Below, piece after piece: positions 37,772-47,900 of a DNA stretch of 64,000 nucleotides. The position numbers were made by a program, and so were the translations under genes. The stretch comes from Escherichia fergusonii ATCC 35469 (GTDB lineage Bacteria > Pseudomonadota > Gammaproteobacteria > Enterobacterales > Enterobacteriaceae): assembly GCF_000026225.1 (NCBI RefSeq), contig NC_011740.1, positions 1,798,001 to 1,862,000 of the forward strand, written 5' to 3'. Every line of letters starts with the position of its first letter. Positions within the stretch are counted from its first letter, which is position 1. Under the pieces are notes generated by a model that was given only the letters and a program-made list of their open reading frames with translations, was not told where the DNA came from and did no database searches.

Positions 37772-40510
37772 TTAGAATTTATATTTGAAACCAAGCATAA
37801 CGGCGGTGTCATTATAACCATTGTCACCGAGCTGCACGCCGACGTTACCCCAGACACTGGCGGAAGGACTCAGATTACCGTTAACACCGAGTTTAATCTC
37901 ACCCAGGTTTTTCGCCCCTTCCTGCTCAACTTTCACGCCATTCATGGAAACGGCGAAATCTTTGCTGTTATGGATCCAGTTCATCTCAACAAAAGGTTCG
38001 AAGTCATCACCATGCGGACCACTGTTTTTATCCTGCGTGCGGATAAAGGTGCGAAATCCCAATCGGGTCTGAAAGTTGTTGCTCGCTTCGTTTTCGACAC
38101 GAGTACCATTGGCTTCAGTATGGGCGTTATGATCAACATCCATCCAGATAGCCTGAGCCTGGGGTTGGAAGATCCATTCATATTTCGCGTTTTCTAAACC
38201 TGAGTGTTTATTCAGGGAAAAACCGTATCCTGCTTCTATAGATGCGGTTGCCCCTTTCGAACTGTAACTTTCGTAGGCCAGCTCATCGCCTTTCACACTG
38301 TTTTTAAACCAACTGTACTGCGCCCAGGTGTCGAGGTAAGCCCCTTTTTTGCTGACCTCATCAGCAAACCATGTGGCGTACAGACCGGCACTGTAACCTC
38401 TAACGCTACCCTTTGAACGGTAACCGGAAATCGAGGAATGAGTTGAGTTATAGTCACGGGCATAGCCTCCCATCACACCAAAGCGCCAGCTATCTTTTTC
38501 GCAGAATGTACCGGTTAACAGATCCGCGCCAAGCTGTGTTACATAGCGATGTGAAGTGGTTTTCAATTGTCCACTACTATCACGCCATGCGTTATGCCCA
38601 CCGATCTGGCGTAGCCATAATCTGCTTGTGCGTTCCTGTTCTCTGGCAGGATCGATATAACGCGTTTCACCTGCTCGATCATTCAGGCGCATCAAAAACA
38701 GATTGTTTGCCGCTGCCAGGTTGGCAACATAACTTCCCCCTTCCGGGCGCAAAACAGGAATGCTGTTTCCGGCTGGGTTGATGTTGTTACCGGAATCAGT
38801 GTCCGGGAGAACACTGTCGTCATTACCTTCGTCGGGATTTGGTATAGGATCACCACTGTCCGGCGGAGTAACATCTTCATCGTCGGAATCCGGTGGAGTA
38901 ATGTCCTCATCGCCGGTATCTGGCGGAGTATCATCATCTGAGTCTGGCGGAGTTACATCATCATCACCTGATGGGGCGTCATCAATCAGGAAGTTTGTCA
39001 GATACCAGTTTTTATTGATTTTGTTTAACTCATATTCGTAAGCTCCGGCGGTGATCCTGCCAACCTGATTAAATACACCACTGGAATCACCGCCGACTGT
39101 GATCAGCTCAATACCATTGATTGTTGCTTCACCTGTACCGCCGGCATTTGTGACATAAACATTCGTTGAACCAGATGTATTTCCTTTGACCTCTAGTTTA
39201 TCTGTTGGCGAATCATCTCCATTTAATACCGTTCGAAAATAGAGCGAACCATTATCACCATGATAGTCACCATTAACTATTAACTCACGACCTTTATCAA
39301 AGGTTTGACTCTCGTAGTTTGACAGATAGATTTTACTCTCAGAGTTTGTCAGATTGGTTACTGTAGAGGAATCTGACATATACCATCGAGTACCTGCAGA
39401 AAGTGAAAGATCAGTTTTAATCTCTGATGCCGTCTCATTATTTATTAACGCCGCACCATAGAGGGTCGAATCAGAAGCCTTAACTACCAGTTCACTTTCA
39501 GTGTTATTGATTAAAACATTATTAGCTGATGACAATATACTCTGATTTCCTATCTCAATCGAAGCTAAAGAATTATTAACTTCTATAACTTCTGAGGAAC
39601 TGTTAAGCTGTGTATTTGACAGTGTGACATCAGCAGAATTTATATTTCCTGAGAATGACAACCCTGTTCCTTTATCTGTGGTTGCGATGACATTTGTTAA
39701 AGTCAACGTGCCACCATTATGGATTTTGGCAATGCTTGCGCTTTCTCCTTCCGTAGATATCAGGCTATTTTCAAACGTTATACTCCCCTGCCTGATAGCA
39801 ATTGCATGACTTTCTTCACCATGAGTGGCAAGCATTACATCATCTAACTGGATAAAAGATTTTTCCCTGTTAGCATATGCACCATAGCTTCTATCTCCTG
39901 TGGTCTGTATTACCCCCCCTGTCATTTTTAAGTCTGCACGGCTAACAATTTCATGATCATTCTGCTCATCCTTAACATCATCCACTTCATCAACACAGGT
40001 TCGATTATCGCCAGGATTGGAGCAAGCCAAAACGCCTGACGCATTTTTTCCTTTTGTAATAATGATATTCAAGCCATTTGCTTTGATTATAGTGTTTTGA
40101 TCAGCGACATCAGAGTTATCGAAATCTTTATCATTAACCTGGCTTAATAGTCCTGCTGAATAATCGCCTGATGTATATACAATATTAACCCCATCCATAG
40201 TGGTTGTTGCACCATACTCACTAACGACAGCGCTGGAGGTAATCCCATTTTCTCCTTGCCCCCCAGATGTTACTATTAATGAGTTCTCTATAGTTGCCTC
40301 AACTCCAACATCACTAACAGAAACCCCATAACTTGAATTACTATTAGTATAGACTATGGAATTTGACACCTTCTTATTGACGGTATCTGAATTTATTATC
40401 ACTGCATGCTGATTATCATCTGAAGGCGTTATCACAATATCAGCATATGCACTATTCACAGCCAGAGCGATTAATCCCAGGCTAAACCCTGGTAATTTAT
40501 TTTGTTTCAT
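37772..40510 (-). CDS. Type Va autotransporter, AIDA/pertactin-like
   Basis: Surface or secreted protein of 912 residues. A Sec signal is cleaved near NSAYADI (about residue 23). A Ser/Asn/Thr-rich beta-helix passenger covers about 25-500. An acidic proline-rich linker with repeated TPPDS/TPPDT units is at about 508-570. A C-terminal 12-strand autotransporter barrel covers about 640-912, ending in KYKF with a terminal Phe. One Cys pair is in the passenger (LACSNPGDNRTCVDE), unusual for the class. Barrel sequence resembles the E. coli AIDA-type autotransporters, but I cannot assign a named orthologue. Function as adhesin or aggregation factor is inferred. Confidence 0.87.
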   Translation of the reverse strand: MKQNKLPGFSLGLIALAVNSAYADIVITPSDDNQHAVIINSDTVNKKVSNSIVYTNSNSSYGVSVSDVGVEATIENSLIVTSGGQGENGITSSAVVSEYGATTTMDGVNIVYTSGDYSAGLLSQVNDKDFDNSDVADQNTIIKANGLNIIITKGKNASGVLACSNPGDNRTCVDEVDDVKDEQNDHEIVSRADLKMTGGVIQTTGDRSYGAYANREKSFIQLDDVMLATHGEESHAIAIRQGSITFENSLISTEGESASIAKIHNGGTLTLTNVIATTDKGTGLSFSGNINSADVTLSNTQLNSSSEVIEVNNSLASIEIGNQSILSSANNVLINNTESELVVKASDSTLYGAALINNETASEIKTDLSLSAGTRWYMSDSSTVTNLTNSESKIYLSNYESQTFDKGRELIVNGDYHGDNGSLYFRTVLNGDDSPTDKLEVKGNTSGSTNVYVTNAGGTGEATINGIELITVGGDSSGVFNQVGRITAGAYEYELNKINKNWYLTNFLIDDAPSGDDDVTPPDSDDDTPPDTGDEDITPPDSDDEDVTPPDSGDPIPNPDEGNDDSVLPDTDSGNNINPAGNSIPVLRPEGGSYVANLAAANNLFLMRLNDRAGETRYIDPAREQERTSRLWLRQIGGHNAWRDSSGQLKTTSHRYVTQLGADLLTGTFCEKDSWRFGVMGGYARDYNSTHSSISGYRSKGSVRGYSAGLYATWFADEVSKKGAYLDTWAQYSWFKNSVKGDELAYESYSSKGATASIEAGYGFSLNKHSGLENAKYEWIFQPQAQAIWMDVDHNAHTEANGTRVENEASNNFQTRLGFRTFIRTQDKNSGPHGDDFEPFVEMNWIHNSKDFAVSMNGVKVEQEGAKNLGEIKLGVNGNLSPSASVWGNVGVQLGDNGYNDTAVMLGFKYKF
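38810..38990. repeat. Degenerate tandem repeat encoding the proline-rich linker
   Basis: Imperfect direct repeats with the core CYGGYGGAGTWAYRTC recur about every 30-36 bases inside the autotransporter gene. They encode alternating acidic and TPPDS/TPPDT segments between passenger and barrel. Such repeats can change copy number by slippage and alter linker length. Confidence 0.75.
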
Positions 40511-40897
40511 AGATTAGCCATCCATTCATTGGATAAAAACATTCCTGATTACGTAACCTATAAGCCCAGACTACCAAAACTGACTGTAAAGGCAAAAACA
40601 AAAAAACAAGAAATCTAAATACATTAATATACGTAAGAAATAATAATATAATCAGTAACACTTAATAATTTTTATTTCTTCTGACACTGTACATAACTGA
40701 ATAACAGAGTTATGGATTATACTGAAATAAACAAACTTTACACACACTAATCATTTCACCATGAAACCATTATGCCAACATATTAAATATATTGTAATAA
40801 CTATACTGTTGAAATATAAATCTCTGAGAGCTCTGAAAAGTAACCTGCCGAATTTCTCGGCAGGTATTACTGTATTTTAATGTAGTGTCAACAGATG
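40511..40897. other. AT-rich intergenic region upstream of the autotransporter
   Basis: About 387 bases between the autotransporter start and the M20 hydrolase stop, both on the minus strand. The right end holds a hairpin (40849-40869). The remainder is very AT-rich and presumably contains the autotransporter promoter; no gene is evident. Confidence 0.5.
40849..40869 (-). terminator. Hairpin downstream of the M20 hydrolase gene
   Basis: Perfect inverted repeat CCTGCCGA/TCGGCAGG with a 5-base loop, followed on the minus strand by TTACTTTT. A plausible terminator of the hydrolase gene. Confidence 0.65.
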
Positions 40898-42199
40898 TTA
40901 CTCAAGCTCCGACGTTGCTGCTACCAGATGAGCCATCACCCCCGTGCGCATGGTGGTTTCATCTACGTTAAATTTATCACTGTGATTATTTTGTACATCA
41001 GACGTTCCGGCAGCATCAGCACCGAGAAACATAAACATACCCGGTGCTTTTTGGGCATAAAAACTGAAGTCTTCAGATGCGCCAGGATTCCAGTTGTTGA
41101 TCTCAGCATCAATGCCCTGTTTTTGCAGCAACGGAACCATCGTCTCGACCAACTGCGGATTATTCATTGTCACTGGATATATTTTCACAATTTGCGTTAT
41201 AGCTTTCGCTCCGGCCGCGTCCGCAATACCTTCGGCAACCTGAGGAATGCGCGTTAACAAGGTTTGACGAATATCGGCATTATTACTGCGAATTGTACCA
41301 ACCATCTCCGCTTTCCCGCTCATCACATTTGCGGTTTCACCTGCGGTCAATTTGCCCACAGTGATTACGCCCATTCCCGAGGATAAATCAGCATTACGGC
41401 TGACAATCTGTTGTAACGCGACAACAATGTTTGCAGCTGTAAGCGTGGCATCACTTCCGGCCCACGGCATCGCACCATGAGACTGTTTACCTTCAACCTT
41501 AATAATGAAATCATCGACACTATTCAACGCCGGTCCTTGCGCAATCCACATTTTCCCTGCAGGTAGCCTTGCCATAACGTGAATACCAAACACGCGCTTA
41601 ATGGCATATTTTTCCATTAAGCCATCCTGCACAAGAGCATTGGCCCCGCTTACAGGAAGATTCTCATCAAAAAGATCATGGATACTGTCGCCCTCTTCCG
41701 CTGGCTGGAAAATTAACACTACCCGGTTATTAAACTTGTCTTTGTTCTGTTGCAATATTTTTGCTGCAGAAAGCAACATTGCCATATGCACGTCGTGACC
41801 ACACATATGTGATACCGGCACTTCTTGCCCCATAAATTGCCCGGTACTCTGACTCGCAAATGACAAACCGGTGTTTTCTTTAATCGGCAAAGCGTCAAGC
41901 TCACTACGCAGAGCAACTGTGTTCTTTTTATCAGGGTTAATGATGCCAATCACAGCGGTAGGTGCATTTTTCCAACCGGTTACGACCTCTATACCTTGTT
42001 GTTTAAGGTAATTAACCACTTTTTGTTGGGTATTTATTTCCTGATTACCCAACTCTGGATGCCGGTGTATATCTCTGCGCAACTGAACAGTTTCGGCGTA
42101 GTTTTTATTGATGCCCTCTTCCATCCATGTTGTTGATGCAAACGATAATCCCGTACAGAATAATAACGAGGTAAACAGTGTGGCTTTATTAAGTTTCAC
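40898..42199 (-). CDS. Exported M20 family amidohydrolase/peptidase
   Basis: Zinc-dependent M20D-type amidohydrolase, 433 residues. A clear N-terminal signal (cleaved near GLSFASTT, about residue 22) precedes a catalytic domain with HRHPELGNQE (about 44-53), the metal motif SHMCGHDVHMAML (about 130-142) and FQPAEEGDS (about 164-172). A dimerisation domain (SHGAMPW) follows, and the last metal ligand is near NNHSDKFNVDE. Close relatives include aminobenzoyl-glutamate, N-acyl amino acid and hippurate hydrolases. Most such enzymes are cytoplasmic, so periplasmic export is notable. Substrate unknown. Confidence 0.85.
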   Translation of the reverse strand: MKLNKATLFTSLLFCTGLSFASTTWMEEGINKNYAETVQLRRDIHRHPELGNQEINTQQKVVNYLKQQGIEVVTGWKNAPTAVIGIINPDKKNTVALRSELDALPIKENTGLSFASQSTGQFMGQEVPVSHMCGHDVHMAMLLSAAKILQQNKDKFNNRVVLIFQPAEEGDSIHDLFDENLPVSGANALVQDGLMEKYAIKRVFGIHVMARLPAGKMWIAQGPALNSVDDFIIKVEGKQSHGAMPWAGSDATLTAANIVVALQQIVSRNADLSSGMGVITVGKLTAGETANVMSGKAEMVGTIRSNNADIRQTLLTRIPQVAEGIADAAGAKAITQIVKIYPVTMNNPQLVETMVPLLQKQGIDAEINNWNPGASEDFSFYAQKAPGMFMFLGADAAGTSDVQNNHSDKFNVDETTMRTGVMAHLVAATSELE

Positions 42200-42566
42200 A
42201 TAATCTCCAGATGGTTATTTTATTGTGCAATTGAGATTTGCGTAAAACCTGAAAATAGTCAATAAAAATCAAATTATTAAACACGACATGCAAATATCAA
42301 CATTGATGATTATTAACTTTTTAATGACTTTATGACATATTTTAATAACGTATGAATTTAGTTGATTCAAGAGTTGTTAAAAGAAATTACCCGCGTTGTT
42401 TGCGATAAGCTTAGAGAGCGTAAACTCATCTGTAAGGTTGCTGAGATGATGGCTGGCTATTTGTTTGTTGAGAGAAGAATTTAGTTACTAAGAAATGAAA
42501 CACATCCACCACAACTTATTATATTATAATAATTCATCGTTATAACCCTGACAAAGGAGAACACAC
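42200..42566. other. Intergenic region upstream of pliG
   Basis: About 367 AT-rich bases between the divergent M20 hydrolase and pliG genes, presumably carrying both promoters. A 40-codon frame with TTG start (42362-42484, containing LRERKLICKVAEMMAGYLFVE) looks protein-like but has no support I can name. Confidence 0.45.
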
Positions 42567-42968
42567 ATGAAAATCAAGGGCATTAGCAAAGCCGCTTTTC
42601 TTTTTGCACTGTTGACCTCAACGGGCTTTGCTTCAGGTAAGGATGTCAATGTCGAGTTCAGGAAAGGTCATAGCAGCGCCCAGTACTCAGGCGAAATAAA
42701 AGGATACGATTACGACACATATAACTTTTATGCCCATAAAGGTCAGAAAGTACACGTCAGTATTTCTAATGAGGGGGCTGATATTATCCTCTTCGGGTCA
42801 GGCATCAGCGACTCAGTTGATCTCTCAAGATATTCCACTGAACTTGATAACAATGGTCAATACACCCTTCCCGCAACGGGAAAATATGAACTGAGAGTGC
42901 TTCAAACACGTAATGATGCCCGTAAAGATAAAACTAAAAAATACAATATAAACATACAGATCAAATAA
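42567..42968 (+). CDS. pliG: Periplasmic inhibitor of g-type lysozyme PliG
   Basis: Secreted inhibitor of goose-type lysozyme (K-12 YcgK). The 133-residue product has a signal peptide cleaved near GFASGKD (about residue 22), then the PliG beta-sandwich. It is almost identical in pattern to K-12 (NVEFRKGHSSAQYSGEIKGYDYDTYNFYA, then SDSVDLSRYS and KYELRVLQTRNDARKDKTKKYN). A strong AAAGGAG site precedes the ATG. It protects murein from animal lysozyme, fitting a host-associated lifestyle. Confidence 0.9.
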   Translation: MKIKGISKAAFLFALLTSTGFASGKDVNVEFRKGHSSAQYSGEIKGYDYDTYNFYAHKGQKVHVSISNEGADIILFGSGISDSVDLSRYSTELDNNGQYTLPATGKYELRVLQTRNDARKDKTKKYNINIQIK

Positions 42969-43063
42969 ATCGAAACTGACGGGGACAGCCCCGTCATTAT
43001 TTCTGCTAACTTTAATCAAAGATTCAGAAATCTGCCATAAAGACAGACTTCTTTAATTTATAA

Positions 43064-43780
43064 TTAGAGATTTGCAACGTTATGATATACTTTTTGAACA
43101 TCATCATCATCTTCAAGGGCATCAACAAGCCCTTCAAAGATTTCTAAATCTTCTGGTGAAAGTTCAACTTCTGATTGAGCAATCATTTCTAATTCTGTTG
43201 TTGAGAATTTAGTAATACCCGCTGCTTTTAGAGCTGCAATGCCTTTGTGAAGGTCTGTAGGTTCGGTATAAATAACGATGTTTCCTTCTTCTTCGGTCAC
43301 ATCACGAACATCAACTTCAGCATCAAGTAAAATTTCAAAAATATGGTCAGGATCTGTTCCTTCAAATACAATCATGCCAGTATTGTCAAACATATAACTG
43401 ACAGAACCTGCCGCACCAATGTTCCCGCCTTTTTTATTGAAAATTGTGCGAACATTTGCAATCGTACGATTAACATTTGAAGTCAACGTTTCAGCGATAA
43501 TCATTGAGCCATTTGGTCCAAAGCCTTCATAACGTCCTTGTACGAACGTTTCATCGCTACCACCTTTGGCTTTATCAATAGCTTTATCAATAACGTGTTT
43601 TGGGACTTGTGCCTGCTTCGCACGTTCAATAACGAATTTTAAAGATGTGTTTAATTCTGGGTCCGGTTCACCTTGTTTGGCAGCAGCATAGATTTCCACA
43701 CCGAATTTTGCATATACTTTAGACGTTGCACCGTCTTTAGCCGTTTTTTTAGCAACAATATTGGCCCATTTACGTCCCAC
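43064..43780 (-). CDS. yeeN: YebC/PmpR family protein YeeN
   Basis: The 238-residue member of the YebC/TACO1 family (translation or transcription factor family) is nearly identical to K-12 YeeN. It begins MGRKWANIVAKKTAKDG, has the GGSDETFVQGRYEGFGPNGSMIIAE core and an acidic tail (ALEDDDDVQKVYHNVANL). Start is GTG 43780 with GAGGAGA upstream. The gene is visibly AT-rich compared with core genes and resembles Firmicute homologues, suggesting past transfer. In K-12 it lies near the asn tRNA/yeeO region, far from minE-icd, so its position here differs. Confidence 0.93.
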   Translation of the reverse strand: MGRKWANIVAKKTAKDGATSKVYAKFGVEIYAAAKQGEPDPELNTSLKFVIERAKQAQVPKHVIDKAIDKAKGGSDETFVQGRYEGFGPNGSMIIAETLTSNVNRTIANVRTIFNKKGGNIGAAGSVSYMFDNTGMIVFEGTDPDHIFEILLDAEVDVRDVTEEEGNIVIYTEPTDLHKGIAALKAAGITKFSTTELEMIAQSEVELSPEDLEIFEGLVDALEDDDDVQKVYHNVANL

Positions 43781-44243
43781 TGGAATAATCTCCTCGGAAA
43801 TTTATTTACATTACTAACAGATTGATAACCTGCATTTTTTCAGCATATTATATCACAACATAAAAATTTTCGTCTATGAGAATTAAATATAAGTTAAATG
43901 TAAAGCGGCACTTTAATTTTTCATTAATTAATAATATTACCCGATTATTTTTCTGATTTGATTTTTGCTATTTATTCTTAATAATTGAAACGCTGTAATA
44001 ATATCTAAGACAATAATAATGTGATAATCCCTACTAACCATCTGGAAAGCGTTTTAAAAACAGTTTTATTCTTAATCAACTGATATTTAATGATAAGTAT
44101 CATTAAATTGTCCTTTTATTAGTTGAAATCATATTTTTACAACCATCTGATTTAATTGATATTTCCATTCATTTTTAGGGGGTTATACTATCATTTATAT
44201 CAAAATAACGTTTCTTTTCACCAGCGATTAAGAAGAACTTTTA
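43781..44243. other. AT-rich intergenic region between yeeN and the ASCH fragment
   Basis: About 460 very AT-rich bases between divergent genes, with the yeeN ribosome binding site at its left end. I see no gene, repeat or terminator that I could defend. Confidence 0.5.
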
Positions 44244-44534
44244 ATGATTACGGTTGAGCAAGTAAAAATGAATTATCCAGGAGCAGATGCCTGGCAAACA
44301 GGTGACAGCCCGGAACTGGCTAGCAAGCTTGCAAATCTGATCAAAAAAGGGATCAAAAAGGCCACCTGCGGATCTTTTGCTTCTTATCTACACATCATTC
44401 GGTCAGAAACCGGCTTTGGTGAGTGCGTCGAAAGCAGCCTTTTGCAGATTGACCAGATCACGGCGACGGCGATCTGGCATATGGCACTCGATGCGGATTT
44501 TCACTGGCATAGCCCGGTCGATATCCAGCATTGA
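44244..44534 (+). pseudogene. Truncated ASCH-domain protein gene
   Basis: The first 48 codons (MITVEQVKMNYPGADAWQTGDSPELASKLANLIKKG..ATCGSFASY) match the start of ASCH-domain proteins such as YhfF, which normally have about 130-150 residues. After ASY the similarity fails. The expected central ASCH segment is missing and the rest (about 48 codons) is not recognisable. I read this as an internally deleted or frameshifted remnant. A short unrelated product cannot be excluded. Confidence 0.5.
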
Positions 44535-44931
44535 GTCTTTGGTAATTCGGAGGAGGCCAGTAAGCAGTATCGTCAAATCCACAGTAACGCCTTAACGGGC
44601 TGATTCTGTCATCTGCCTCCCATAATACAGGGGGATACGGTGTTTACCGGATTTTCAGCAGGCATAACGCCCGGCAGACTGGGATCCTCTTTCCTCTGAT
44701 ACGATGAGCCTGCTATGCATGGTACTTCCGGCAACCCGCCTCCCGGCCGACACATTTTTTTCCCGGCAGCACCTCTGCCCTGCCCTTACCCCTGCTGTCT
44801 GACCGTTTTTTATTGCCCCGTTTTTCTGCGCCGACTGCCGGACGCTCTTCCTGTGCCCCTTGTTAAGGGCAGAGGAAGACCGTCTGCCGGTGGCTGCGGG
44901 ATATCAGAACAGATGACATGGAGAATGTTTT
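44535..44931. other. GC-rich leader upstream of the second inverse autotransporter
   Basis: About 400 bases, noticeably more GC- and pyrimidine-rich than the sequence to the left. It probably contains the promoter and leader of the adhesin gene. A 74-codon frame (44715-44939) overlaps the adhesin start and has a composition-driven proline/cysteine-rich translation without family support. TGGAGA precedes the adhesin ATG. Confidence 0.45.
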
Positions 44932-47900
44932 ATGAATGAAAACACGTTTCGCCACAGACCGCTGACACGGGCGGTGGCTTTTTTGTGTATCGCCACCCAG
45001 GTGGCCTTTCCGGTGGCGGCGACAGCCACCGGGACTTTCCGGGTGACAGCACCGGTGGCAGACACCACCACCGCAGCGACTGCGGATGAGGATGCCCGGC
45101 TGGCCGGACTCGCCTCACAGGCCGGCAGTATGCTCACCAGCGGAGTCAGTGGCGACCAGGCGGCTGACATGGCCCGGGGTTATGCCACCGGCGCGGCACA
45201 GGCGGCCTTTCAGGAATGGCTGAGCCAGTGGGGGACTGCCCGGGTGACACTGAGCGCTGATGAGCACTTCACCCTCAAAGGCTCGGCCCTTGATTTGCTG
45301 CTGCCCTGGTACGACACCCCGGAAAATATCATCTTCACCCAGCACAGCATTCACCGCACTGATGACCGCAACCAGCTCAACACCGGCACCGGCTGGCGTC
45401 ACTTTATGCCGGATTACATGACCGGGGTGAACCTGTTTTTCGACCACGACCTGACCCGTTACCACAGCCGGATGGGCCTCGGGGGTGAATACTGGCGCGA
45501 TAACCTGAAGCTCGGGGCTAACGGTTACCTGCGTCTCACCGGCTGGCGGGATGCACCAGAGCTGGATTACGACTATGAAGCCCGTCCGGCGAACGGCTGG
45601 GATGTGCGGGCGGAAGGATATTTACCCGCGTACCCGCAGCTGGGGGCGAAGCTGATGTATGAACAGTACTACGGGGATGAGGTGGCGCTGTTTGGTCGTG
45701 ACCACCGGCAGAAAGACCCGCATGCCTTCACCGCCGGGGTGAGTTACACCCCGGTGCCGCTGGTCTCCCTGAGTGCGGAGCAGCGTCAGGGCAAGGGGGG
45801 TGAGAACGACACCCGTTTTGGCCTGAACCTGAGCTACACGCCGGGGGTGAGCCTGGCCCGCCAGCTTGACCCGGACGCGGTGGCATACCGCCGCAGCCTC
45901 TCCGGCAGCCGCCATGACCTGGTGGAGCGTAACAACAACATTGTGCTGGAGTACCGCAAGAAGGAGCTGGTGAAGCTGCAGCTTAACGACCCGGTGACCG
46001 GTAAAGGCGGCGAGCAGAAACCTCTGGTGGCCTCGCTGCAGAGTAAGTATGCCCTGAAGACATTGCAGACCGATGCGGCAACATTAACGGCAGCCGGAGG
46101 TGTTATCAGTACCGCGGACAACCAAGTGACAGTGACCCTGCCGGCGTACCGTTACACAGCCACCCCGGACACCGATAACACCTACCGGGTGGCGGTGACG
46201 GCGGAGGATGTGAAAGGCAACCGCAGTAACCGGGAAGAGAGTACCGTGGTGGTGCAGGCGCCACAACTGAGCGCAGAGGACTCGGAAGTGACCAGTGACA
46301 AACCCATACTGAAGCCGGACGGGGTGGACACGGCACACCTGACCTTCCTCGCCCGGGACACGGACGGTAAGGCGGTCAGTGGTTTGAAGGTGACTGCCGG
46401 ATTCACGGCGCCGGAGGGACTGAATTTCAGCCTGAGTGAGTTCTTCACGGAGACGAAAACCCCCGGTGAATACACCGCCGGGCTGAAAGGCAGCATGAAG
46501 GGGACGGTGAGCGTGATGCCCCTGGTGGACGGTAAACCTGCGACTAAAGCACCGGTCACAGTGACGCTCAGTGATGTTGTGCCAGTGGCAAAGTATTCAA
46601 CAATAACCCTGTCATCAGCCGCCACCAGGGCAGACCAGGCCGGACAGAATTTCCACGCAGGGGAGCAGGTATTCGTGACGGTAATGCTGAAAGATACGCT
46701 GCAGCATCCTGTGAGTGACCAGAAAGCCCTGCTGCAGGGAGAAGTGGTGACTGTGGAAGGGATGTCATCAAAAGACGGTGCGGAGTGGCAGGAAGAGGAA
46801 GATGGTACTTACAAGATGCTTTATGTCGCGCAGGGAGCGAAGGAAGGTCACAGAGCGACGCTGAAGCTTACCGACGGAAACAAAACCACTGCCCCGTATA
46901 CCATCCATCCAGGTGACGTTAATATCGATAAATCGACACTTGGCAGCGACAAGGAAGAGATTGCTGCAGATGGTCAGGAGGAAGCGATAATCACCTACAA
47001 CGCGCAGGACAGCTATGGTAATGCGATAGACAACCTGGATGTAAAAGCAGCGATTGATATGCCTGTGGGAATGACTATAGCCCTGCAGGATTTCGTGAAA
47101 GGTGCGGAAAAAGGAGTCTATACAGCAACCCTGAAAGGGACATCGCAGGGTGAGGTGAGTATCATGCCGCAGGTTGGCGGAGAGAATGCGGCGCGTGACG
47201 CGGTGAAGGTGACGCTGAGCAGGACATTCGATGAGACAAAATCATCTTTTACTACCAATTACAGTGAGTACGAAGACGAAGAACCTATAATTCTGAAACT
47301 GTCACTGAAAGATAAGGATGGAAAGCCGATCAGTGGGATGGCAGGAAGCCTGAATAAAGATGCCCTGTTGTCTGTTGAACATGCCTTGCAGAAAAATAGC
47401 TGGACAGAAACCGGGGAAGCCGGTGAATACACAATAGAATATATAGCTGATAGTGTGGGCAATGGACTGATGGCATCACTAAAACTTATGTCATGGAAGA
47501 ACGAGAAAACAGCCACATATAATATCACTGCGCAACCGAGAAACATGGATGGCTCTATAATTGTTGGAGGGGTGGGTTTTGCTAGTTCTCAAACGCCAAG
47601 GTTCCCAACCACAGGTTTCAGAGGGGCAACCTTTACAATAACTGGCAATAATTTCATTGTAGGTGTTAATAATTATAATCTACGAGTCACGTGTGGTGAC
47701 AAAACAAAAGATTGTGATTGGGTCACAGTAAATAAACAGAGCGATTCTGCTATTGTTAAATTTATTTCAAATCCTACCTCCGGGTCTAAAGTTAGAATAA
47801 CCGCAATCCCCACAGTCGAAGGAGCGTTAACACTTATGTACGAATTTCAAATTAGGAAATGGTTTAAACCGGACAGTAACTCTATTGGGAATCCTGTCGG

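Noticed and set aside
42362..42484. 40-codon frame with TTG start upstream of pliG
   Set aside because: The translation looks somewhat protein-like, but length, start codon and lack of known relatives do not support a gene call.
44715..44939. 74-codon plus-strand frame overlapping the start of the second adhesin
   Set aside because: Proline/cysteine-rich translation reflects pyrimidine-rich DNA; it overlaps the adhesin start and has no family resemblance.
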